From the NCBI RefSeq assembly GCF_004331485.1, contig NZ_SJKD01000008.1, forward strand, positions 186,001 to 250,000: DNA of 64,000 bases, read 5' to 3'. The DNA comes from Kribbella capetownensis (GTDB taxonomy: Bacteria; Actinomycetota; Actinomycetes; Propionibacteriales; Kribbellaceae). Below the pieces are notes generated by a model. That model searched no databases, was not told the DNA's origin, and saw only the letters and a list, made by a program, of their open reading frames with translations. The position numbers were made by a program, and so were the translations under genes. Position 1 is the stretch's first letter. Each line of letters opens with the position of its first letter. Below, in pieces: positions 16,649 through 24,014 of this stretch.

Positions 16649-17358
16649 ACCGTCCGCGGGTAGGCGGTCGCGGGCTTGGCCTGCCAGGACGTCGGCATCG
16701 CGTAGACCGCGAACTTCTTCGGTTGCGGCCGGGCGAGCTCGGGTGACTCGGCGAGTTGCCGGAAGCCGGCGAGTTCGTCGTCGGTCAGCGTCTCGTGCGT
16801 CGTGCGGTACTGCACCGCACGCAGCATGATCGCGCGGGCGACGGCGCCTGAGTCGGTCTCCTTGGGCAGGTTGAGGTCGACCACGAGCAGCCTCGTCGGG
16901 TCCGCCGTACCGTCGCGAACGACCAGGCGCAGTACCTCCTCGTCGAGCCAGCCCTGCTTCGGGCTGAAGCCGACCGAGATCAGCCACGGGTAGCGGATGT
17001 GCCCGACCAGCGCGGTGCCGCGGCTGCGGCGCGCCGCCCTGAGCTTGCTGACCGCGTTGAGCATCAGCGCCGTACCGGGACTGCCGACCCAGCCGCCGCC
17101 CTTGTCGTACTTCGAGCACAGCAGGATCACTCGTGCGTCGGTGATGCACACCTCGGCCCGAATCTCCCGCACCTCGACAACGGTCCGCGCCTTCCCCCCA
17201 CCCACATCCCGCACCGCGATCGCCCGAGCCACCAGTTGCTGCGCCGAATCCCCATCCAGCAACTCCTGGTTGACCTTCCCACCCCCATCCAACCCCGGGA
17301 ACATCGTCTCGTCCCCACCGTCCCCCAACCCCTTCACACACAGCACATCAAACGTCAT
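16645..17358 (-). CDS. Conserved soluble protein of unknown function, first gene of a four-gene operon
   Basis: A 237-residue soluble protein that I do not recognise. It has no signal peptide or membrane segment. Beta-rich stretches (ARTVVEVREIRAEVCITDARVILLCSKYD and GTALVGHIRYPWLISVGFSP) suggest a PH-like or similar sandwich fold; this is weak. It leads an operon with a small membrane protein, a lipoprotein and a Cys-rich membrane protein, all coupled by overlapping stops and starts. The gene is divergent from the sensor kinase, 263 bp away. Confidence 0.7.
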   Translation of the reverse strand: MTFDVLCVKGLGDGGDETMFPGLDGGGKVNQELLDGDSAQQLVARAIAVRDVGGGKARTVVEVREIRAEVCITDARVILLCSKYDKGGGWVGSPGTALMLNAVSKLRAARRSRGTALVGHIRYPWLISVGFSPKQGWLDEEVLRLVVRDGTADPTRLLVVDLNLPKETDSGAVARAIMLRAVQYRTTHETLTDDELAGFRQLAESPELARPQPKKFAVYAMPTSWQAKPATAYPRTV

Positions 17359-17526
17359 CCATCCCCCTCAGTACAACTCATTGCTTGCGGCATCGAAATT
17401 TGTGCGGAGCTCGTCCCCACCATCCATCGACTGCTGATCTTGCGCCGAGTCATCTCTCCCCTTGCAGCTGTGACTCGGCTGCCGTTCCCCCGCCTCGAAC
17501 GGTACGAGCCGGCCGGTACGGCGAGG

Positions 17527-17544
17527 GACCTCCGAACGGAGGTC
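17527..17544. repeat. Inverted repeat in the divergent gap 17359-17621
   Basis: GACCTCCG-AA-CGGAGGTC, an exact 8-bp inverted repeat. It sits about 77 bp before the kinase start and about 170 bp before the divergent operon. It could be an operator or an mRNA hairpin. I see nothing else distinctive in this 263-bp gap. Confidence 0.45.
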
Positions 17545-17621
17545 ATTCCGTCGCTCTGTGTTGTTGACGGTCGCGATTCCGGCGGGCAAGGTATTGCTGC
17601 GGCAGGGAACCGCATGGGGGG

Positions 17622-18857
17622 ATGTTGATCGACACAAACAGGCTTCTCGCTGATGCGAGAGCCTCAGTTTCACGCGCGCCGGTGCCGGAGGATCTGGCCT
17701 TGGAACGCGGCGCTCCTGATCGCGCACTGGATCGTTTCGCGGCTGTCTACGGCCTGGCGCTGCGGCTCGGGACCGTCGGCCTCGGCGCCATCGCGGCCGT
17801 CCTGAGTCTCGCGCCACCGGTCGCACCACTGTGGCTCGTGCCGGTCCTCGGCGGACTCGCCGTGTGGTGCCTGCTCTTCCTGTCGGTCGTGGTCCGGCAC
17901 GGACTGACGCACCGCCTGGTCGTTGCCGACAGCCTCATCGTCTGCGCGATCCTTCTACTACAAGGCCATCTGGTCTCGGCCGCCGAGCTCCCGAACAGCT
18001 CCGCCTGGCTGCTGCCGATCGCCACCGCGGCGGTCCTCCTCGCGCAACTTCGACTCCGCCCGGCCGTCGGCGTGCCGATCGGCGTACTCATCAGCGCCGC
18101 CGACGCCCTGGGTCAATCACTTGCGACAAACTTCCAGCCGTCGATGCTGATCGGCGCCGGCATCCTGGTGATCCAGACCGGCCTGGCGGCCGCCACAGTC
18201 CAGCTGGTACGTCGTGCCGGACGCGCGGCTGAGCTCGAGTGCGAGCGCCAAGCCGAGCAGGACCGGGACGCACAAGTGGCAGCGGCCCGACGCGCCGACG
18301 AACGCGAACACTTCCGCCAGTTGCATGACACCGCACTCGCGACGTTGACGATGGTCGGCTCTGGCTCGGTCCGTTCGGGCTCCGCGATCCTGCACGCGCG
18401 GGCCGCATCAGACGCCGCGGCGTTGCGCGCGCTGTCGACCGGGCCGTCCCGGACCGATCGGCAGGAGCGCCTCGACGACAGGCTGCGTTCCGTCATCGAG
18501 ACCGAAGCCGCCGACCTGGACATTGCCGCCGCGCTGCCCGTGGTGTCCGTCCGCGCGGACGTCGCCGCCGCGATCTCGGCGTGCGTCGGCGAGGCGCTGC
18601 GGAACGTCGTACGGCATTCCGGAGTCGACGCCGCCAGTGTCGGAGTCTCGGTCGACAGAGCGGGGCGGCTGCGCGTCGACATCCGCGATCGCGGCCGCGG
18701 CTTCGACGTACGGGCGATCGGCGCGCACAGTCGCGGGGTCCGGGAGTCGATCCTGGGACGGATGGCCGATGTCGGCGGAGTGGCCGAGGTCTTGTCGATG
18801 CCGGCCGGTGGCACCCAGGTCGTCCTGCGGTGGGGTGACGGTGACCGGCGAGGGTGA
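17622..18857 (+). CDS. Membrane sensor histidine kinase (HisKA_3/DesK-like)
   Basis: A 411-residue kinase. Five or six membrane helices fill about residues 45-205, a charged coiled coil follows, then the phospho-acceptor helix with H235 in EHFRQLHDTALATL, and an HATPase domain. The N box is EALRNVVRHSG and the G box IRDRGRGFDV; both look intact. It should autophosphorylate in response to a membrane signal and pass phosphate to the response regulator two genes downstream. The ATG is preceded by a GGGGGG run. It overlaps the next gene by 17 bp. Confidence 0.88.
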   Translation: MLIDTNRLLADARASVSRAPVPEDLALERGAPDRALDRFAAVYGLALRLGTVGLGAIAAVLSLAPPVAPLWLVPVLGGLAVWCLLFLSVVVRHGLTHRLVVADSLIVCAILLLQGHLVSAAELPNSSAWLLPIATAAVLLAQLRLRPAVGVPIGVLISAADALGQSLATNFQPSMLIGAGILVIQTGLAAATVQLVRRAGRAAELECERQAEQDRDAQVAAARRADEREHFRQLHDTALATLTMVGSGSVRSGSAILHARAASDAAALRALSTGPSRTDRQERLDDRLRSVIETEAADLDIAAALPVVSVRADVAAAISACVGEALRNVVRHSGVDAASVGVSVDRAGRLRVDIRDRGRGFDVRAIGAHSRGVRESILGRMADVGGVAEVLSMPAGGTQVVLRWGDGDRRG

Positions 18858-19908
18858 TCAAGCGGCGAGGATCCGGTCCGGCCTCGCTCGCGCACTCGAC
18901 ATCAGCGTCGTGGTCATCGTCGGGGTCTGGCATGTCGTCTACGTGCTGCCGTCACTCGTCCTCAGCGCCGGGCTCTATCGCGCGACCGGCGCCGAGCTCG
19001 TCGCCTGGGCGTTGCTCGCGGCACTGTTGGTGCACGGCTCGATCAGATTGCTGACCGGCCGACCGGCCTTCGCTCACTGGTGGCGGTCGGCAGCGGCGGT
19101 CATCGCGGCGGGCGCTCTAGCGGTCTCGATGGTTCCCGGCGACCAGATCACCGGCGCCGCGAACTGGGCCTTCGGCGACGTCGTACTGATCGGTGTCCTG
19201 CTGATGCTGCGCGAGCGGCTGATCGCGTTCGCCGTGGTCTTCCTCGCGAACATCCTGCTGAACCTGTCGGTCCTGCTGCTCACCGACCACCACATCGACC
19301 TGACCGTGATCGCGCGCTTCCTGGTGATCGCCTGCGCGGGCGGCGTACTGGTCCCGTCGGCGGTGCTGCTCGCGGCTCGTGCGCTCGACGACGCGGCCGC
19401 GGTGGCGGGATTCGCGACGGCGCAGCGAGCCGAGTCAAGTGCTGACCGCGAGGTCGCCGACGCTCTGCACGAAGCCCGCCGGGAACGCTACGAGTCGCTC
19501 CGCGGCCAGGTCGCGCCACTGCTCGACGGCCTTGCGAACGGTTCGCTCGACCCGGACTCTCCCGACGTACAGCGCCGTTGCGCAATCGAGGCGGCCCGGC
19601 TCCGGCGACTGTTCGCCGAGTCCGACGACGTACCCGATCCGTTGCTGCACGAGGTGCGGGCCTGTGCGAACGTCGCCGAGCGCCGCGGCGTCTTGGTCGA
19701 GCTCGCGACGGCCGGCCCGTTGCCGGAGCTCCCGCTCGAGGCCCGCCGCATCCTCACCGAGCCGGCGATCGAAGCACTCGTCGCCTCGAGCACCTGGGCC
19801 CGCGTCACGGTGTACGGCGGCCCGGACGAAGTGATCGTGTCGGCGGTCGGCGATCAGGCCGGACGACCGGATCCCCTGTGGCTGGAGGCCAGATGGCAGC
19901 ATCAGTGA
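18841..19908 (+). CDS. Degenerate membrane histidine-kinase-like protein
   Basis: A 355-residue protein with the architecture of a short sensor kinase: five to six membrane helices (residues 18-190), then a cytoplasmic helical and alpha/beta part. The usual H box is only hinted at (VADALHEARRERYESLRG), and no N box or glycine-rich G box is visible in the last 100 residues (VTVYGGPDEVIVSAVGDQAG is the closest). It is probably a catalytically dead partner or co-sensor of the intact kinase, with which it overlaps by 17 bp; the response regulator ATG overlaps its 3' end by 16 bp. Confidence 0.65.
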   Translation: MTGEGDQAARIRSGLARALDISVVVIVGVWHVVYVLPSLVLSAGLYRATGAELVAWALLAALLVHGSIRLLTGRPAFAHWWRSAAAVIAAGALAVSMVPGDQITGAANWAFGDVVLIGVLLMLRERLIAFAVVFLANILLNLSVLLLTDHHIDLTVIARFLVIACAGGVLVPSAVLLAARALDDAAAVAGFATAQRAESSADREVADALHEARRERYESLRGQVAPLLDGLANGSLDPDSPDVQRRCAIEAARLRRLFAESDDVPDPLLHEVRACANVAERRGVLVELATAGPLPELPLEARRILTEPAIEALVASSTWARVTVYGGPDEVIVSAVGDQAGRPDPLWLEARWQHQ

Positions 19909-20543
19909 CGGTAGCCGTGGTCGACGATCATCCGGTGGTGATCGAAGGCGTCCGGACCTGGATCGGCCAGGACGCGGCCGCTCGGGTCCGGATCGTCTCG
20001 GCTGGGCCGGACCTCGACGCAGCGGTCCACGGCGCCGGTCGGCAGGCGGACGTGATCCTGCTCGATCTCGAACTCGAGGGCCGGTTGATGATCGACGCGA
20101 TCGCCGGACTCGCCGACGGCGGACGCCGAGTCATCGTGTTCTCCCAGCACTCCGGCGAGGAGATGGTGCGAGCCGCCCTCGACGCCGGAGCCATTGCCTA
20201 CGTCACCAAGCAGGAGGGACCGCGCCACCTGGTCGACGCGATCGTCGCGACCGCGCACGACCGGCCCGCAGTTCCTCCCGCGATGGCCGGTGTGATGGTC
20301 GCCGATCAGCGCCCCCGGCTCGCGCCGCAGGAACGGACGGCGTTGCTGCTGTGGTTCCAGAGCCGGTCGAAGGCCGCGGTGGCCGAGCGGATGGGAATCC
20401 GCGAGACGACCGTGAAGCAGTACATCGACCGAGCACGAATCAAGTACGGGCAGGTCGGCCGGCACGCCGCGGGCAAGGCGGCTCTGCTCGCTCGCGCGAT
20501 CGAAGACGGTCTGGTTCGCCCGGACGAGATCGACGACCTCTAG
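19893..20543 (+). CDS. NarL/LuxR-type response regulator
   Basis: A 216-residue response regulator. The receiver domain has acidic D11/D12, phospho-acceptor D58 (VILLDLELEG), switch S84 and invariant K106. The C-terminal part (about 148-200) is a LuxR-type helix-turn-helix (LAPQERTALLLWFQ, KAAVAERMGIRETTVKQYIDR). It should be phosphorylated by the neighbouring kinase and bind DNA as a dimer. The ATG at 19893 lies inside the preceding gene; GTG at 19905 is an alternative. Its TAG shares bases with the stop of the convergent gene (CTAG). Confidence 0.88.
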   Translation: MAASVTVAVVDDHPVVIEGVRTWIGQDAAARVRIVSAGPDLDAAVHGAGRQADVILLDLELEGRLMIDAIAGLADGGRRVIVFSQHSGEEMVRAALDAGAIAYVTKQEGPRHLVDAIVATAHDRPAVPPAMAGVMVADQRPRLAPQERTALLLWFQSRSKAAVAERMGIRETTVKQYIDRARIKYGQVGRHAAGKAALLARAIEDGLVRPDEIDDL

Positions 20544-21526
20544 CCCACCAGGCTCCGCAGGCCGGCGAGCTTGCCGGGGAACTCGGTGAGCAGCTTGGTA
20601 GCCGTCTGCTCGGGGTCGGTCATCCAGCGGGCTGGTGCGAGCTCGCCGAGGCAGACCAACACGTGCTCGAACAGGACATGGAGGTCGTGGCGGGACTCGC
20701 TCAAGAAGAGGTCTTCGCCGGGCCAGCTGACGTCGCCGCCTGCTGCCGTGTACGCCGTCAGGATGCTGGTGATCGGTTCTTGCTTGCCGGCCGCGAAGAT
20801 GTAGGCGACGCGCGCGGCCTCCAGTGCAGCGCTGTCGACGCGGACACTGTCCCAGTCGACCAGGACCGGACCATCCGGCGTGTTCAAGAGGTTGTGGGTC
20901 TTGAAGTCGCCGTGCGTCACGACGCAGTCCGGAGCGAGCTCGCAGACGTTCCGGATGCGGTCGGTCAGATCGAGGATCAGGGGGAACCGGTCCCACGCCA
21001 GGTCTGCCCACTCCTTACCGCGCTCCTGCGCCGCGGTGAACCAATTCTCCCAGTCGGCGCGCGGGCCGAGCGCCGTACGCCACCAGTCCGGTAGGCCGGA
21101 CGCGCCCACCGGTTGCAACTGGTGGACCTGGGCCAGGGTGCGGCCGAGCCACTCGGTGATGTCGTCGTCCGCGGCCAGCGGGCGGCTCTCGACCCAGCGG
21201 TAGACGCGGAAGAGACGCTCGTTGATGCGGGTGATCCAGCCGAGCACGGGATCGACCGGCGCGATCGGCTCGGCTTGGTCGATGCCCGCGGCCAGCGCCC
21301 GGTTCTCGAACGCCATCGCCACCTCGAGCTGATCGGTCAGGCCACCGGGCGTGAACTGCGCGGTCGAGGACCAGTAGCCCTTCACGAAGTAGCTGCCGGT
21401 CACCGTCTCGAGCCGCCACGTGTCGGTGTCGCCGCGTCGGACCAGGACCAGGTCGCCGAGTGGCTCACCGAGTGCGAAGGCTTCCGCAATCGCGGCGGCG
21501 GTCGGCGTGTACATGTCCTCGTTCAC
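20540..21526 (-). CDS. Aminoglycoside phosphotransferase family protein
   Basis: A 328-residue kinase-fold protein of the APH/choline kinase superfamily. The catalytic loop reads VVTHGDFKTHNLL with the Asp-Asn pair, and the metal-binding segment VLVDWDSVRVD follows. The N-lobe (YFVKGY) carries the ATP-contacting lysine. Aromatic-rich linkers (FRVYRWVESRPL) are typical. It phosphorylates a small molecule or is a homologue with another role; antibiotic resistance cannot be claimed from sequence. Confidence 0.83.
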   Translation of the reverse strand: MNEDMYTPTAAAIAEAFALGEPLGDLVLVRRGDTDTWRLETVTGSYFVKGYWSSTAQFTPGGLTDQLEVAMAFENRALAAGIDQAEPIAPVDPVLGWITRINERLFRVYRWVESRPLAADDDITEWLGRTLAQVHQLQPVGASGLPDWWRTALGPRADWENWFTAAQERGKEWADLAWDRFPLILDLTDRIRNVCELAPDCVVTHGDFKTHNLLNTPDGPVLVDWDSVRVDSAALEAARVAYIFAAGKQEPITSILTAYTAAGGDVSWPGEDLFLSESRHDLHVLFEHVLVCLGELAPARWMTDPEQTATKLLTEFPGKLAGLRSLVG

Positions 21527-21719
21527 GGTTGACCCATCGTTCCCGGTCGGGTCACCGTCCGCAACTCCGGTTGAACGACGGGTTGCTCAGGACAGAAACC
21601 TGCCGGGAACGCTTCGATCCGGAGGGCATCGCGTCGTAGGCTGCGTGGCAGCGCACCGTCCGGGCGCCGCAGGGGGGAACTGCTATGAGTGAGTTTTGCC
21701 TGCCTTCGGGCGTGAAGCA

Positions 21720-22454
21720 ATGAATCCGCTGGGGCGGATGCTGGTGTGGATCTCCGGTGCATCGGCCGGACTCGGGGCGGCGTTGGCGGCGACGATTCCG
21801 TTCGACGCGGATCTGGTCGACATCTCCCGGCGCGGCGGGACGCCGGGGGCGTTTCACGTGGCCGTGGATCTGGCCGATCCGGCGTCCTGGCCGGTGGTGG
21901 CCGACGACTTCGACCGGCGGCTGTCCACCTTCGACGGGGACACGGTGGTGTTCATCCACAACGCCGGCACACTGACCCCGCTGGGGTCGGCCGGTCGGGT
22001 CGACACCGAGGAGTACACGCGCAACGTGCTGCTCAACTCGGCCTCGGCGCAGGTCCTCGGGCAGGCCTTCCTGCAGGCGGTCGCCGGGAAGCCGTACCAC
22101 CAGCACCTGATCATGGTGTCGTCGGGCGCGGCCAAGAACCCGCACGAAGGCGAGTCGAGCTACTGCGCCGGCAAGGCCGGGATCGATCAGTGGGTGCGAA
22201 CGGTCGGGCTGGAGCAGGACCGCCGAAGTCCGTACTGCCGGGTGATCTCGGTGTCTCCCGGCGCAGTCGACACCGACATGCAGGCGGAGCTGCGCGCCAG
22301 TACCGAAGACCAGGTGCCGGACGCCCAGCACTTCCGTGAGCTGGACGCCCAGGGCCTGCTCGCCAAACCGGAGGATGTCGCCCGGTCCATCTGGTCGCTG
22401 CTCGACCGCGACCTACCCAACGGCACCGTGCTCCACATCAGCGACGTCACCTGA
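21720..22454 (+). CDS. Short-chain dehydrogenase/reductase
   Basis: A 244-residue Rossmann-fold SDR. The cofactor loop is ISGASAGLG, the structural motif NAG occurs in FIHNAGTLTPLG, and the catalytic Ser and Tyr-x-x-x-Lys are in MVSSGA and YCAGKAG. It resembles sepiapterin/benzil-reductase-type SDRs in its short length and SSGA/YCAGKAG pattern, but the substrate is not set. ATG at 21720 was chosen over an alternative 24 bp upstream. The 193-bp gap before it shows no clear operator. It overlaps the convergent FGGY kinase by 42 bp. Confidence 0.85.
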   Translation: MNPLGRMLVWISGASAGLGAALAATIPFDADLVDISRRGGTPGAFHVAVDLADPASWPVVADDFDRRLSTFDGDTVVFIHNAGTLTPLGSAGRVDTEEYTRNVLLNSASAQVLGQAFLQAVAGKPYHQHLIMVSSGAAKNPHEGESSYCAGKAGIDQWVRTVGLEQDRRSPYCRVISVSPGAVDTDMQAELRASTEDQVPDAQHFRELDAQGLLAKPEDVARSIWSLLDRDLPNGTVLHISDVT

Positions 22455-23933
22455 CGACTCCACCGAGCGGGCCAGCCGGTGCACCTGACTGCGAGTCGCC
22501 GGGTACAGCTCGCCGTACGTCTGGAAGAGGCTGGCGTAGACGGACGCTGTCGATGGATCCGGCTGGATCGTGTGATCCAGCCGGGCCCAGTCCGTCTCCG
22601 GCGGCACCAGACCGACCCCGATCGCCGCAAGCAGTGCATCGCCGTACGACGCTCCGATCGTCTCTGCGGGCACTTGCTGGACCAGACCGCTCACATCACT
22701 CACGATCTGCGTCCACAGTCCGCCCTGCGTACCGCCGCCGACCGCGACGATGCGGGCCGGCCGGCCAGCCGCCTCCTCGAAGGACTCCACGATCTGCCGC
22801 ACGCCACAAGCGATTCCCTCGTACGCCGCTCGCAGCAAATGGCCACGTCCGTGGCGCAGAGTCAGTCCGGCGATCACGCCACGCGCGAGCGGGTCGTAGA
22901 TCGGCGTACGCTCCCCGCTGAAGTACGGCAGCATCACCAGCCCCTCGCTTCCCGCGGGAACGGCGGCTGCCTCGGAGACCAGTGTCTCGAACGGCACACC
23001 GCCGGTCAGGTCCTGCAGCCAGGTGGTGATCGTGCCGGACGTCGCCATACCGGCAGCCAAGGTGTGGGTTGACCGCTCGACCCCAGAGGTCGTCCAGAGC
23101 CCGCGCACACTCGTCGGCGTGGTCAGCACCTGCACGAAGAACATGGTGGAGCCGTACATCAGCATCAGGTCGCCAGGACGTCGTACACCGACGCTGAAGG
23201 CCTCGGCCCACGCGTCGACTGTGCCCGCGACGACCGGAGTCCCCTCGGCGAGTCCAGTCGCTGAAGCCGCGTCGGCATTGACCACACCGACCTGCTCCGA
23301 AGGCCACACCAGGCGTGGCAGGGCCAGACCCGGCAGCACCTGCTCGACCCAGTCGGTCGCCCAGCCCTGCGTGTGGATGTCGTAGAAGGGGTCGCACTGG
23401 CTGGCGGTGTGGTGGTCGAGCACCCACTCCCCGGTCAGCCGCGCGACGACGTACGTGTGCGCGCTGAACCACCGGTCCTGTGGTCGCCACGCCTCGCCGG
23501 CCTCCCGGCGCAACCACACCAGTTTCGGACCGATCGCTTGGCTGGACAGATCCTTACCGCAGCGTTGCAGGATCTCGTCCGCGCCGAGCTGTGCGGTGAT
23601 CTCGTCGATCTCCACGGTCGCGCGGCTGTCGACGCCGTACAGGATGGCCGGCCGTCGCGGGTGGAGTTGTTCGTCGGTTTGGACGACGCATGGTCCGAGG
23701 CCGGAGACGCAGACGGCCGCGATCCGGTCGCCCGGATGCGTCGAGGTCAGCTCGTTCAGCACCTTTGCGACGTCACCCCACCAGTCGCGTTCGGCGTCCA
23801 TCTCCGCCCAGCCTGGTCGCGGCAGGCTCGGCGCGTGGTCCCGCCGCGCAACGGCTAGCACTGTGCCGTCGGTGGTGGTGAGGACGGCCTTGGTACTGCC
23901 GGTGCCGATGTCGACTCCGATGACGAGGTTCAC
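22413..23933 (-). CDS. FGGY family carbohydrate kinase (xylulokinase-like)
   Basis: A 506-residue FGGY kinase. The N-terminal ATPase phosphate loop VIGVDIGTGSTKAVL begins right at the start; the FGGY signatures lie in the second domain (GLVMLPYFSGERTPIYDP, and VAVGGGTQGGLWTQIVSDV near residue 410). It phosphorylates a sugar or polyol, most likely a ketose such as xylulose. The GTG at 23933 gives the canonical N-terminus. It is divergent from the family 35 galactosidase with 81 bp between starts, suggesting joint control of a sugar pathway. Confidence 0.9.
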   Translation of the reverse strand: MNLVIGVDIGTGSTKAVLTTTDGTVLAVARRDHAPSLPRPGWAEMDAERDWWGDVAKVLNELTSTHPGDRIAAVCVSGLGPCVVQTDEQLHPRRPAILYGVDSRATVEIDEITAQLGADEILQRCGKDLSSQAIGPKLVWLRREAGEAWRPQDRWFSAHTYVVARLTGEWVLDHHTASQCDPFYDIHTQGWATDWVEQVLPGLALPRLVWPSEQVGVVNADAASATGLAEGTPVVAGTVDAWAEAFSVGVRRPGDLMLMYGSTMFFVQVLTTPTSVRGLWTTSGVERSTHTLAAGMATSGTITTWLQDLTGGVPFETLVSEAAAVPAGSEGLVMLPYFSGERTPIYDPLARGVIAGLTLRHGRGHLLRAAYEGIACGVRQIVESFEEAAGRPARIVAVGGGTQGGLWTQIVSDVSGLVQQVPAETIGASYGDALLAAIGVGLVPPETDWARLDHTIQPDPSTASVYASLFQTYGELYPATRSQVHRLARSVESSGDVADVEHGAVG

Positions 23934-24014
23934 GCCCCCACCCTCCGTCGCGCCGGCGCCACGGTGCAAGACGGCACCTGGCGACCACCGGCCGACTCTG
24001 ATCTTGTTGGCTCC

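Noticed and set aside
20540..21526. Antibiotic resistance claim for the APH-fold protein
   Set aside because: The fold is shared with many housekeeping kinases, and no resistance-specific subfamily motif is recognised.
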